From: Lates calcarifer
Lineage: Eukaryota; Chordata; Actinopteri; Centropomidae
Assembly: GCF_001640805.2 (NCBI RefSeq)
Contig: NW_026116709.1
Location: forward strand, 1-64,000
DNA length: 64,000 bases
Direction of reading: 5' to 3'
The notes under the pieces are model-generated. The model did no database searches and had not been told where the DNA came from. It saw only the letters and a list, made by a program, of their open reading frames with translations. The position numbers were made by a program, and so were the translations under genes. Every line of letters starts with the position of its first letter. The stretch's first letter is position 1. Of this stretch, positions 10,901 to 23,054 are shown in pieces.

Positions 10901-13900
10901 CCTAGTTATATGTGCAAACCATCTTTTCTCAAATGTCCTCTGTGTGTTTATCTCTTTCTCTGTGTGTATGTAGCTGAACTGGAGTTTGTTCAGATAATAA
11001 TAATCCTCCTGGTGATGACCCTCATGATAGTTGTGATCATCTGCCTACTCAACCACTATTGGCTGCCAGCCCTGGCCTTCCTCAGCAGGCTCAGCCACAC
11101 CCAGAGAGACCAGACCACACAACTGGTTGGTGAATTTCTATATTTTGGAAACTGAAAATTTTAAGAACCACTGTTTTTTGATGCACGTTTAAAAAGAATC
11201 CCTTCAATTTACAGAGTTCTTAAAGAACTGTGGTGAAATTATATGTGTAATAAGTGACACATGCTACAGTGTAAAAAATAAACTTGTCAATTCTCTTTAA
11301 TGAACAAACTGTAATGGAGACACTGTTTCTAAATGAACTCAAACATATCTCTGAAAATGCCCATACCATATTCTTATTTCCTCTTGTCAGCTGGTATATC
11401 TGTGATAAAAGCAAATTTGCTAATAATATAAGCTATGTAGATGTATTGGTCAGAATCTAGTAAAAATGTCCTGATGATCAGTGCATAGTTAATAATGATA
11501 ATTATTAATATTAATATATTTTGTGTGTACATTGTAATCATTAAGCTTTATGTGTATCTATGGCCATTCTGACTGACTGACAGAGTCTATGTGATCCAAA
11601 CAGGCCAAAATAGCTCAGCTGATAAAGCTTCCAGTTTCCATAGCACATTACAGTATTACAAATATTACTCATGTAATGATGATGATATTAGAGTGTTTGT
11701 GTTGTCATGGCATAAGTAATGTACCAGCTACAGGTGATGCATATGAGAAAGGATGCCTTACTTGAAAATGGTTTCAGTTCTTTTAGGTAAACAAATACAT
11801 TGCAAATGGAAACTAAACCAAAAATACTTAAAGGATGAGGGTTATCATTCATTGTTCACTGTCCTTTACTCTCAGTCCTTGACATCTGCCTTGTGGCATG
11901 CTCATATTAAGTCTTAGGTAAGACCACCCTTTTGAGATATACAACAAATTGAAAAAGATGTAATAAAATGTCCTATTATTGTGACAGTGTGTTACATCAG
12001 TCTAGTTTTTAATTATTATATAATTGATTTACCAGCAATGGCCATTTAAATGATTTTGTGTATGTAACAAAGGAAATATACACATACACATAATATGTCT
12101 GCTCCTTCTCTCTGTGTCACAACCCCACCCCCTCCCATATACCTCTACCCCCCACCTCACCCTGACCCTCTCTGTCTCTTTGTCTTAGGATGGCAGTGTG
12201 TGGTCAGACAGTGTGCTGACTCAGCAGAGAAATACTGAGGTGAGTTATGCCTGGTGAGCCTTATGTGAGCCATTTGTTTTCACTTAACTTTCTCACCAGA
12301 TTGCCCTCTAGAGCCGATAAACTGCTTTCAGGGCATCCCATTATCATTATCCCCATTTGAACAATTAGCATGTCTGTCCCCTCTCTATGAAAGCAGGCTT
12401 TTCTCCCTGCCTTTGAATAGGGTTATTCAGAATAAGCAGAAACACCTTTGCCTTCATGGAACATCAAATAATGACTCATGAAACATATTACTCACATCTG
12501 CTCCATGCGCATTACTGTGCTGCATTCTATTCATTTTCAACAGAAACAGTCTCTGAACTTTTATATGCTCCAACCTTCTGTCCATAAGCATAAATGCCAT
12601 GATTGGCTGGAATGGATCACACTGATCCACCTCATTTATATCCTAATTCTAGAGCCAGAGCTGTGTAGAAACACCAGATACACACCAGACACACAGAGGT
12701 GGCAGCTTGCTCGGAGGACTATGAGGAGACATTCCAGTAATCATTGGGAGTGGGGCTGGCTATTTCTAGTATTGTTTAGTGATTTGTTATGTTGTTGACT
12801 TACTGACTCAGTTGAAAAAGTGGGCGACAGACAGAGAGATGTAGAAGAAAGGGCCAGAGCATCTTGATGTGGTATAAAGGAGATCTTTTCCATCAGATAT
12901 TACCAGCTAAAAGGATAAATTACACATTTGGTTAAGATGAGATCAAACCCTGGGAATACACGATAGAGATCTATACTTATGTGCTATTTATATATCCCTA
13001 GTAGGGTATCCTTATTTTGAAGAAAACATTTTGGAAACAAATACAGCCTGATGAAAGTTAAAATGTTGAGAAATGGTTTGACCAAGAATTCAAAGTGATT
13101 ATAAAAGTTTAGAAAAAGTTAAGAATATCAAAATAAAAAGCACCCCAACCAGACAATCCAGCCTCACAGATCATGAGAAATGAAATTTTAAATAGATATA
13201 CAAAAGTATAAAAGTACAAATAATAATATAATAATATACTACATATATGTACATTGATCTTGGTGTTGTTTTATTGTTCTTTTTTCTGTTATTGTGTATT
13301 TGACAGAATTTTTATGCTTTTGGAATTGTGTTTTTAATGTGGATTTGAGAGAGAGAGTTTTTGAATGAGCTGGGAGCACAAACAAATGAGAGAAAGAGAG
13401 AGAGAGCGAGAAGCTGACGAAAACAAATGAGTGAAGACAGTTTAATTTGTAAATAGTATGATGAGGACACATACTAAAGCAGTGTTACACAATGTTAATT
13501 CAAACAACTTCACTCTGCATTATTGTTTCTTGTTATCAGACCAAGAACTTAAAACACTCAAAAGACTTGAAAGTCCTAAGTTTTAATTCCTCACTTCTTG
13601 GAACTATGTGGTAATAAATAGCCTCTATACCTCTGCAAGTTCAAATACTTCTAAGGAACTAAGGACCACTTGTTGTCTCCTACCCTAGCTGCCTGTGTCT
13701 GGTGATTAAAATGGGTTTCTTTGCTCTTTGTTTTCAGGTTATGCCTGGTCGTCTTAACAGCAACATGCCACACTTCATGCAGCAGCAGCAACTGTGTCGC
13801 TTCCAGCCCACCTACCCTTACCTACAGCAAGAAATCATCAACCTCCCCCCCCTCATCTGCCTGTCAGACGGGGAGGAGCTGCTGCCCTATAAGGGTCCCT

Positions 13901-14265
13901 GCAGCTTACAGCTCCGCCACCCAGAGCAGCAGCTGGAGCTGAGTCGAGCTGCTGTGCGTGCTCCGCCGAATCGGACTGTCTTTGATAGTGACCTCATAGA
14001 TATTTACTCGCACAGCAAGAGCCCTCAGGCTCCCAGCAGTAACACTGGAACCAACGATGCCAGTGCCACAACAGAGGGTCCCCCACCCTCATACAGTGAG
14101 GTGATGGGAGGCTACCCAAGTTCCACACCCTGCTACAGCCAGTACAACAATAATGCGCCACCCACAGAGAACAGGTTAGGATGTGACAGTTCACAGATGC
14201 TGTTTCATGCTGGCAGCAGTGGTCCTGAGAGCACAGCAAAGACTTCCACTGACTTAAACAGCTGA
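6350..14265 (+). CDS. ldlrad4-like: PMEPA1/LDLRAD4-family transmembrane inhibitor of TGF-beta signalling
   Basis: Four exons join in phase (6350-6359, 10974-11125, 12189-12239, 13738-14265) to give 246 residues. The product begins MDISELEFVQ, nearly the MEITELEFVQ start of PMEPA1. A single membrane segment follows at about residues 11-30 ([19 protein letters not shown]), then a cytosolic tail with FQPTYPYLQ (93-101), SDGEE (114-118), the Smad-interaction motif PPNR (147-150) and the PY motif PPSY (187-190). Family members sit in endosomal or Golgi membranes, bind receptor Smads through PPNR and recruit NEDD4-type ligases through PY motifs, damping TGF-beta signals. CLLNHY, DLIDI and YSEVM favour LDLRAD4 over PMEPA1. 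There is no LDL-receptor A module in this start form. The first PY motif is changed to LLPY (119-122). The tail after residue 195 is not recognisably conserved. Family membership is secure; which paralogue is not. Confidence 0.85.
7877..7954. repeat. (CA)n microsatellite
   Basis: About 78 bases of nearly pure CA, with one interruption (CAAACA at about 7931). It lies in intron 1 of the PMEPA1/LDLRAD4-like gene. Confidence 0.97.
8791..9036. mobile_element. MITE with about 26-bp terminal inverted repeats
   Basis: The left end CACAGTCCTGGTCAAAATCA and the right end TCTTGACCAGGACTGTG are inverted copies, and the inner parts (TTGGCA / TGCCAA) also pair. The 246-bp element has no coding capacity. 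The ends resemble Tc1/mariner-type inverted repeats, so it is probably mobilised in trans. Confidence 0.8.
9558..9682. repeat. Palindromic MITE-like repeat
   Basis: The left arm AAGGACCACACATTTTGTGT and the right arm ACACAAAGTGTGTGGTCCT are inverted copies. The interior is made of many short TTGTGTT/AACACAA units, so most of the 125 bp could fold into one hairpin. Confidence 0.7.
10974..11125 (+). CDS. ldlrad4-like: PMEPA1/LDLRAD4-like coding exon 2 (membrane segment)
   Basis: The exon follows a pyrimidine-rich tract and a TAG acceptor (10971-10973) and encodes SELEFVQ, the transmembrane helix and the juxtamembrane piece ending in DQTTQL. The donor reads GTTGGT, weaker than consensus. Confidence 0.85.
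11126..13737 (+). other. Introns 2 and 3 of the PMEPA1/LDLRAD4-like gene
   Basis: Apart from the 51-base exon at 12189-12239, these two introns contain no recognised exon or complete transposon. A short GA-rich simple tract occurs near 13345-13410. Confidence 0.6.
12189..12239 (+). CDS. ldlrad4-like: PMEPA1/LDLRAD4-like coding exon 3 (17 codons)
   Basis: A 51-base in-phase exon between a CTTAG acceptor and a GTGAGT donor encodes [17 protein letters not shown]. It aligns in position with the EGCLWPSES segment of the human proteins. Being a multiple of three, it could be skipped without a frameshift. Confidence 0.75.
13738..14265 (+). CDS. ldlrad4-like: PMEPA1/LDLRAD4-like coding exon 4 (cytosolic tail)
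   Basis: The exon follows a TTTTCAG acceptor and runs to a TGA. It encodes the long conserved tail with [29 protein letters not shown] and PPPSYSEV. Confidence 0.92.
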   Translation, partial: VMPGRLNSNMPHFMQQQQLCRFQPTYPYLQQEIINLPPLICLSDGEELLPYKGPCSLQLRHPEQQLELSRAAVRAPPNRTVFDSDLIDIYSHSKSPQAPSSNTGTNDASATTEGPPPSYSEVMGGYPSSTPCYSQYNNNAPPTENRLGCDSSQMLFHAGSSGPESTAKTSTDLNS

Positions 14266-16918
14266 CAGAAGAAAACAGCATGAGAGAAGAAATAAGGGAA
14301 CTGAATTGTACTAACCAGTCCCTATTCTCCATGTTTCCTCAGTCACCCGAGGGGAGCACATTCTGTCTACCTTAGCTGTACACCCTCACTAAACATGAAC
14401 TAACTCTAGGAGCTCAATTGTTTTTTATTTCATATTAAAGCTGAAAGATTTTTTTATTAGGTATTAAAATCTCTGCTTTGGTTGTCTATTTTTGTACGCT
14501 TTACACTTCTGTATGCTGACACTGTGGATATTCTGATTCTGTTGCAAAGAAGATTTTGTTTTGATGTACCAGGTTTATGGACAAACTCCTCTCAAATCCA
14601 GAAATTAGTGCAGTGATTCACACTGTCATTAGTCACTGGGACCTACTGTAGTATGTAATGTAAGCAAATCTGAAGTTGCACTAACCTGGTTAAAAGCAGA
14701 GAATTCCTGTATTTTTTTGTTTTTGAGTAAAGGAGCTTCTAAGGTAGGAATAGTATTTGTTTTGTTGTCTGTGACAGAACTCTGCTCCAGTCTGAAGGAT
14801 TCACATATTACAGGTTTATTTTTTATTTTTGTTTGACATTGCTAAGAAAATGGTCCATCCAGCCATTATTTTAGATGTCAACACCTCAAGCACTCTGAAC
14901 TTTTGATCCAGCAAAAGACAGAATTATGGGAAAGTTAATGTTCCTCTTTAATTCATGCATAACAACGCTTTCTCTGTGCCATTTCTTTTCCACGGCATTT
15001 CTTTAGTTTATGCTTATACTGAACCTCAGAACCTCAGTTTACAGCTAAATCTAAATGGTTGACATTAAATGGTTAGCCAGCAAAGGTTGAAATCAATTTT
15101 AGAGAGTGGACTAAAACTAGAGCTTCAACAATAAACAATGAACAGTTATTGATCCATTCATTTATTTTTGCACTTATTAGTCTGTTAGAGTCCAAAACCA
15201 AAGGCTATTGAGTGTATAATGACATAAAGCAAGCAAATGATTGGCATTTTGCATGATAAATGAGTTAAATAATTGTCAAAATTAACTAATGACTTTTCAG
15301 CACAACTGTTGTTAGTTTACCAGCACTTTGAGGTTTCTGTAAAGTTCTGCACATGAATAATTTTTGTTATGATACAGTTTGTACTTCTGGCCACATCTAA
15401 AATTTGCCATTGTGCAGTTGTAATACTACACTGTAAGGCACTTCAAGATTTAGGTTGAGCTTCATAAGTAGAAAGGATTTTAATTTTAGAGGTTCAGTAT
15501 TAGCAGAACTGATCTCACATCAGACCCTCCAGCTGCAAACTGAAGCTTATCAAATACAGGATAAGCTTCTCCTACATGACATAAACACAATTAAAAACTG
15601 GCACTACATTAACATTCATCAGAAATATTTTTTATATTAGGTAGAGGGAGATGAGTTGAACAGCTATTTCAGCTCGTAAAGTTAATAACTGGTATTTCGG
15701 TTTTGGGTAATTGAAAATTACAATTGAGCACTGTCTGGTCCACAGCAGTGATGACATCATTATCACTTTCAAAATGGTGACCACTGAGCGCCACCTCCAT
15801 CTGAGGTAGGGTTCAAACCAGGTGAACAGGACGGGTGTTGGACGTGTTCAAATTCACATTTGGCAGATGACTGCACCAAGGTTGTTGTCCATTTTCTCAG
15901 AGCTGACCTGAAACAGAAATTCAGCTTCAGACATTCTACATAAACACTCCAAGAGTTGAAATGCATATACATGAAACAAGAGCTGTTTAACTCATCGCCT
16001 TCTACTTTAGGCCAAGAACTTATCAATCACCCCTCATAATATTGTGGAGCCATGCTTATTTGTGGTATATGAGTATTTATTTTTTATTTATTGATGTTAC
16101 TTAGCAAAGCCTATAATAACTTTGAGCAGAATTTGAATTTGAGCCATGGTTCAGGAAGTTTTATTGTAACAGCCTGGGACCTGATGCTCCATGTCTGCTT
16201 TTTTCTGCATGTCACATGAATATGAGCTAACTTCGTGCCTGATGGTGACAGTGCATTGGCCACAGGAAACCACTTGCACTTAAAAAGCCCCCACCTCTGT
16301 TGTGCCTAACTTCCAATGGTGCTTTTTCAGCAGTCTGACTCCTGTGTCTTGATCTGTACAATACTGTACATATCTTAATATATTATGCACATGTCCTACC
16401 CAGTGGGAAAAAAACCCCACAGAGAACATTGTTCATACTGTAATTCTGTAAACATTAAAACAAAGAGGATGCATCAGAAAGGCAAATCCTGCTGGGATGT
16501 CTTGTGTCTTCTTTTAAAAAGGAAACAGAAAACACGTTACTTCACAGGCATGAACTGGAATGACAGTACATTTAGCAGTTCCACCCTCAGTTCAAAAAAA
16601 TTGAACTCTGAATACTATACTATTAGCTTGTTTTGAGGATTTGAGGCTGACCTGTATGGTGACCAGAATGGAAGACTTCCCTGTGGCGATAGGGAGGATG
16701 CAAAGGAGGAAAAAAGAAATGAGGGAGGAGAGCTGGGTCTGGAAGGTGGAGACTGATTGAGAATGAACCATGCAACAAAGTGTGTCCACATTAGCATTGC
16801 CATTCTGATTTCGAATATAACCATGCTCATTAATTGTTTGCTTTGGCCATGATTAGATTATTGAGATGTTACTTTTAATCACATACATTCCAGGTTTGTT
16901 TTGTGTTCTGCATTACTC
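14266..16918 (+). other. Probable 3' UTR and downstream intergenic sequence
   Basis: The sequence after the TGA is AT-rich and free of recognised genes. An ATTAAA at about 14435 is the first plausible polyadenylation signal. Where the transcript ends cannot be read from the sequence. No repeat family was recognised before the LINE tail at 16919. Confidence 0.4.
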
Positions 16919-17145
16919 AGTTCAATTCAATTTTATTTATATAGCACCAAATCACAACAGAAGTTATCTCAAGGCATTTTCATATAGAGCAGGTCTAGAC
17001 TGTACTCTTTATATTATTATATTTACAAAGAGAACCCCCAACAGTTGAGCAACACAAGGCCACAATGGCATGGAAAAACTTCCATTCAAGAGGCAGAAAC
17101 CCCAGACTCAGGGTGGGTGGCCATCTGCCTCGACCGCCTAGGTTG
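16919..17145 (-). repeat. L2-type LINE 3' end fragment
   Basis: The stretch from TTCAATTCAATTTTATTTAT through GGCAGAAACC to CATCTGCCTCGACCG matches the start of the larger minus-strand LINE at 46805-48960 (both contain AGGTCTAGAC or AAGTCTAGAC and GACTCAGGGTGGG). It is a short 5'-truncated insertion. Confidence 0.7.
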
Positions 17146-18489
17146 AGTTATATTTCCATAAAGTTTATTTATTGCTGAGTTATTGGTTCAGTTATGTTTT
17201 CCATAAGTTCATGATTTTCTTTGCTGCTTAGCGAGTGGAGGAGTGGAAAGAAAAGAGGCAGCAGGTTGGCTGCTTTTATTGGCAACTGATGGTGCTACTC
17301 TGGTCACATTGCTGTGAAGGTTTCTACAGGCAAGACATGGAACTATTAGCCATGGGGTGATGTCCATGCTGCATATCCAGGGAGTTCTCACATGCCATCT
17401 TAGTTGCTGTTTACACCCCTCATTCTGCTAACCCAGCGGCATGTGACTCTGTTACTTGCAGACCAGACTCTGCCCCAGTATTTTCTTCATGATCCCGACT
17501 TAGGTCTCCAGACACATGACACATTACATTTATACTTATTCACTTCTTTCCTCAGTGTGTTGAGCAGTTGAAACAAAACAAAAAATTCCCTATGGGAATC
17601 AATTAAGTTTTCCTGATTCCTGTTTCTCTGAATCTACTGCACAGATTTCACCATTCATTTTTCATTCTGTCTCAAGTGAGTCTCCCAACTGTTGCAATAC
17701 AAGATCATAGGAATAATTATTTAAACCATTTTTTTACTTATTGAGTTTTTGTTTAAGTATAATCACAGGTTGATGAACAATATCTGACTTAGAGAAGCAA
17801 GTGAACATGTTGAGGGATTGTATTAAATCAAGCTATGACCATAGCTCCCCTCCCTCGCCCAATCTCAGAATTTCCCACTTAGGCCAGCAGAAGGACCTAG
17901 AGGAAAACATTTAAAATTTAAAATTAAATTAAATTAAATTAAAAATAACACTACCAACCTTGGTAAATTTAGAAAACAAATACATGCATCTCCCAGTCTC
18001 TACAAATGTACTTGCATATACATATACTTGGTAGAAGAAATGATTAATCTTATTCTTCAAAATCTCAAACTACTCTGTAAATCTTTGATCCTTCTGTTAT
18101 ATAAATAGCTCGGATGTGGCAGGCCATACGACACCTGTACCACCATGCATGTGTCACACACATTAAGGTTTCCCCCAGGCTGTTTAGTCTCAACTTTAGT
18201 CTGCTACTCAAAACAATAACTGATGACCTGCAGTGCTGGATAAACTACTTTCCATCACGGAACAAATAGCTACTATTAAAAAGATAATGCATCCTAAAAG
18301 AAATGATTTCTTATCATTGATATTAACTTTCCCCACCGTTAACTGGTTCAAATCTCTAGACTCAATCATCTCCAAATTCTACTGAAAAAAACAGGACACC
18401 ACAAATTTCACTGCCCATGCTGCAAAGACAGAAAACACAAGAAGGCCTGGAAGCTCTACATTCTAACCATTACTTTCTAGCAAATCAGC
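17146..18489. other. Intergenic sequence, no gene seen
   Basis: No supported gene, RNA or complete mobile element was found. A short AAATT-type simple repeat occurs near 17905-17945. Confidence 0.5.
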
Positions 18490-19260
18490 TACATATGCCA
18501 CCAAAACAGCCCTGACCCATTGAGACATGGATTCCACTAGTCCTCTGATATCTGGCACCAAGCCTTCAGTAGCAGATCCTTTTAGTCCTGTCAGTTGTGG
18601 GGTGGAGCCTCCATGGATCGGACAGCACATCTCACAGATGCTTGATTGGAGATCTCCTTAAACTCATTGTTGTGTTCCTCAAACCATTCTTGAACCATGT
18701 TTGCAGTGTGTCAGGGAGCATTATCCTGCTGTTTACATGAAGGGGTGTACTTGGTCAGCAGCAATGTTTGTAGGTAGTTCCTGTCAAAGTCACATCCATA
18801 TGAATGGCAGGACCCAATGTTTCCCAGCAGAATATCGTCCAAAGCATCACACTGCCTCCACCAGTTTAACCTCTTCCCAGAATGCATACTGGTGCCATGT
18901 CTTCCCCAGGTAAGCGATGCACATGCACCCGACCATCCACATGATTCATCAGACCAGGACACCTTCTTTAATTTCTCTGTGGTCCAGCTCTGATGCTCAT
19001 GTGCCCATTGTAGGCTATTTTGACAGTGGACACGGGTCAGCATGGGTACCCTAACCAGTCTGCAGCTACATAGCCCCATATACAACAAACTGCAGTACAC
19101 TGTGTGTTCTGACATCTTTCTATCAGAGCCAGCATTCACTTTTTCAGCTATTTGAGATTACTTGCCTAATATATCCCACCCACTGGCAGGTACCATTGTA
19201 AAGAGATAATCAATGTTATTCACTTAGTCATAATTCTATGGTGATAAGTGTATTATCAAA
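18490..19260 (-). pseudogene. Tc1-like transposase remnant
   Basis: The minus strand carries pieces of a Tc1 transposase in several frames: GGGSVMLW-like and [12 protein letters not shown] regions (about 18810-18870), then QQDNAP (about 18715), then WFKNTTMSL (about 18660-18690). The right flank (CCTAATATATCCCACCCACT at about 19167) resembles the end of the same fish Tc1 family. Frameshifts and stops make it inactive. Related pieces recur at 42890-43570 and 60998-61300. Confidence 0.75.
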
Positions 19261-19997
19261 TTGGCCCATTCAATCAGATAATGTGTCCTTAGACATAGAA
19301 CAAACAGTTTGTAAAGACATTCAGATTTCTATTTTACTTTTACTGTGTTTCCACCAATCAAATACTATCTTTGTTTCAAAAAGTTAACAATAGCAGGCAA
19401 CTCTGACAGCCTGGTAAAAATGCCACCTGTGCAGCATCTAAATATTCTCCAATCTGGAACAGTCCTAATTAACAGGAAACCATTTAATATCTGCTCATGG
19501 ACAGAAAAAAACATCACACACATCCAACATATCTTCTATAATAACAATTGAATATGTTTAGCTAACTGGAGGCCAAGGTTATGTAACTAAATGATTAGAT
19601 AGTGTTTTTCTTAGCGGTTTAGGGCCAAGTACAGTTTAAAAAAAAAGTATGAATGTATTTGTTGTTCCAACCTAGTTCCAACCTAAACCAACCTGGTCTG
19701 GTTAGGAGAGATGACATTCATCCCACTTTTGATGGAGGATCTCTCATATCTAGAAATCTGACAGAGTTTATTAGGAAGCCAAAGCCCTGATAATCCAGAG
19801 TTCAGGCCAGGAGACAGAGCTGCAGTCTTACACACTTCTCTGTGCCTCCTTTAGAACAGTCACCCCTCCATTACCCCATAGAGACTGTGTCTGCCCCCCG
19901 ACCATTTAAATTAACTAAATTGAAGGTCAACAAAAGAGAAGTTATTCACAATAATCTCATAAAAATCAACACAGCCAATTCAAATGTACAGCAAAAT

Positions 19998-22900
19998 AAA
20001 ATAATTAAATGTGGATTACTCAATATCAGATCTCTCTCATCCAAAGCTGTACTAGTTAATGATTTGATATCAGATCACCATCTTGATCTATTCTGTCTGA
20101 CTGAAACCTGGCTGTGTCAGGATGAGTATGTTAGCCTGAATGAATCCACCCCCCCCCAGTCATATTAATACTCACATTCCCCGAGACACCGGCCGTGGAG
20201 GTGGAGTTGCAGCCATTTTCGATTCCAGCTTACTAATTAACCCTAAACCTAAACTCAATTATAATTCATTTGAAAGCCTTGTTCTTAGCCTGTCCCACCC
20301 AAGGTGGAAAACATTAAAGCCAGTTCTATTTGTTGTAGTGTACCGTCCTCCTGGTCCATACTCTGATTTCTTATTTGAATTTTCAGAGTTCCTGTCGAGT
20401 TTGGTACTTAAAACAGATAAAGTTGTTATCATAGGCGACTTCAATATTCATGTTGATGTCAATAATGTCAGCCTTAGCTCTGCTTTTTCTTCATTACTAG
20501 ACTGTATTAGCTTCTCACAGTGTGTAAATAAACCCACTCATGGTTTCAGTCACATTCTCGATCTTGTTTTAGCTTATGGTATTGACATTGAACATGTAAC
20601 AGTCTTCCCACAGAATCCCGTTCTATCAGACCACTTTTTAATCACTTTTGAATTTATACTGCTGGATTATGTATTATCAGCAAAAAACATCCTGACTAGA
20701 AATATTTCAGATAATGCAGTACTTAAATTCAAGGAAATGATTCCCACTAACTTAGGTCCAGTGCCTCATCTTAATTTAGCAGAAGCTACTCCCTCCCAGC
20801 TTGATCATCTTGTAGACAGTGTTGCAGACTCATTACGTACCACTTTAGATTCCATCGCCCCCCCTAAAAATGAAAACAATAAAGAGGAAGAGGCAAGCTC
20901 CATGGTTCAACTCCCAAACCTGTACACTGAAACAAACAGCACGTAGGCTTGAAAGAGTGTTGCGTTCCACCAAACTGGAAGAATCGCACTTAGCCTGGCA
21001 GGATAGTGTCAAAAGATATAAAAAAAGCCATCTGTAATGCAAGAGATGCCTATTACTCATCATTAATAGAAGATAATAAGAACAACCCCAGGTTTCTTTT
21101 CAGCACTGTAGCCAGGCTGACAGAAAGTCACAGCTCTATAGATCCACGCATCCCTATAACCCTCAGCAGCAATGATTTTATGAACTTTTTTAATGATAGA
21201 ATTTCTACTATTAGAGACAAAAATAAGCACATCCTGCCTTCAACCAGCACTAGTTTATGCCAAAACACAGGATCCATAGACTCAACTGCAAAACCTAACC
21301 TTGACTTCTTTTCTCCCATCGACCTCCCCCAGCTCACATCAATTATTTCGGCATCTAAACTTTCAACTTGTCTCTTAGACCCCATCCCAACTAGACTGCT
21401 TAAGTTAGCTCTGCCCTTAATTTGCAGTCCTGTATTATCTGTCCTTGGTAACAGGTTATATGCCGCAGTCGTATTAAACAGCTGTAATCAAACCTCTTCT
21501 AAAGAAGCTCACTCTAGATCCAGACGTATTAGCCAGTTACAGACCTATATCTAACCTCCCCTTTCTTTCCAAAATCCTAGAGAAAGCAGTTGCAAAACAG
21601 TTGTGCGACTTTCTACAGGATAATAGTTTATTTGAGGTTTTTCAGTCAGGATTTAGGCTGTATCACAGCACAGAGACAGCACTTGTAAAAGTTACAAACA
21701 ACCTCCTGATCGCATCAGACAACAGACTTGTTTCTGTACTTGTCTTGTTAGATCTCAGCGCTGCTTTTGATACGATTGACCATCACATCCTTTTACAGAA
21801 ACTGGAGCACTTTATTGGTATTAAAGGAACTGCACTAAACTGGTTTAAGTCCTATCTATCTGATAGGCTTCTGTTAGGATTCGGCAGTATGCCTCTCTCC
21901 CCTCTTGTGTCAGTGTGTTTCCCTTCCCTGCGTCTCCTGTTTGTCTCCCCCTGTCTGTGTTTGTTTTCCAGGGCGTGGCCATCTGGTTATCTCCTCCTAC
22001 CTAAGTTTCCCTCCACTCAATCAAGCACTCCTGACTTCAATCTGGTTCATTACCTCACCTGACTCCTGCTGCATTTATACCCGGGTGCTTCACTTCAGTC
22101 TTCGTCAGATCGTCCGTTTGCCTGCATGGTATTCAAGCACATGATTCCTAGCTTTTTGAAACCCTCTCCATTAGCTGGCTAACTTTGTCTGTCCTCCTAA
22201 CCCAGATAGTCGAGAGTCCACCTTTTGTTGGAAGCCTGCCTGCCTGCTCCTTTGTCAAGTGTTTCTGTTTTTTCCTCAATAAACCTTTCTTATCATTCCA
22301 AGTTCTGCATTTTGGCTCCTTTTCTGTTTATGAATCGTAACAGCTTCAGTTTGTACATTGACAACAACTCCTCCATGTACACAAAAGTTAGATATGGAGT
22401 TCCACAAGGGTCAGTGCTTGGACCAATCCTCTTCACTTTGTATATGCTTCGTATGTATGTATGCTTCGCTTTGTATATGGAGCCTAATGAAACCAATCAT
22501 CTAACTCCAGGCTTGTCTTAGGGACATTAAAACCTGGATGACAAGCAATTTTTTTTATTACTGAACTCAGATAAAACTGAAGTCATTGTACTTGGTCCTG
22601 AACACATCAGAAAAAAAATTCTAATGATGTAGTTCCACTAGATGGCATTGTCCTGGCTCCCAGCTCCACTGTAAAGAATCTGGGAGTCATCTTTGATCAG
22701 GATATGTCCTTTAACTCACACATAAAACAAACTTCTAGGACTGCCTTCTTTCACCTGCATAATATCACCAAAATTAGACATTTTCTGTCTCAAAAGGATG
22801 CAGAAAAACTAGTCTGTGCATTTGTTACTTCTAGGCTGGACTACTGTAATTCATTATTATCAGGCTGCCCCAACAAGTCTCTAAAGACCCTGCAGCTGAT

Positions 22901-23054
22901 TCAAAATGCTGCAGCACGATTACTGACAGGAACAGAGCCCATATATCAGGCTCCATCTTACCTTAAAGATCTCATAGTCCCCTACAATCCCACTAGGACT
23001 CTGCGCTCCCAGAATGCTGGTTTACTGGTGGTTCCCAGAGTTTCCAAGAGTTGA
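19998..23054 (+). pseudogene. LINE ORF2 pseudogene (endonuclease plus reverse transcriptase)
   Basis: Endonuclease motifs are [25 protein letters not shown] and IIGDFNIHVD, and SDHFLITF near the domain end. Reverse transcriptase motifs are [18 protein letters not shown] (first catalytic aspartate region), FKSYLSDR and YGVPQGSVLGPILFTLYM. Frameshifts occur near 20150, 20950, 21470 and 22450. Immediately after LFTLYM the sequence jumps to a region resembling MKPNETNHLT, so the block that should carry the catalytic YADD-type box is missing. The C-terminal part (FVTSRLDYCNSLLSG) is present. The copy is dead. Confidence 0.85.
21872..22342 (+). mobile_element. Solo LTR inserted in the L2 LINE
   Basis: The 471-bp insert begins TGTTAGGATTC and ends GAATCGTAACA (TG...CA ends with an inverted repeat). 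It is flanked by the 5-bp duplication GCTTC (21867-21871 and 22343-22347). A TATA-like TTTATAC near 22074 and an AATAAA at 22278-22283 fit a + strand LTR. No internal retroelement genes are present. It splits the reverse transcriptase frame. Confidence 0.88.

Larger units (their letters stand above)
6360..10973 (+). other. Intron 1 of the PMEPA1/LDLRAD4-like gene
   Basis: This 4.6-kb intron contains a long CA microsatellite (7877-7954), a MITE (8791-9036), a palindromic repeat (9558-9682) and a short Tc1-like stretch near 9240-9300 that recurs near 31860-31920. No other exon was recognised. An alternative first exon encoding an LDL-receptor A module was looked for and not found. Confidence 0.6.

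Noticed and set aside
13239..13472. Minus-strand frame rich in Ser/Leu
   Set aside because: It is the translation of a GA-rich simple sequence within an intron.
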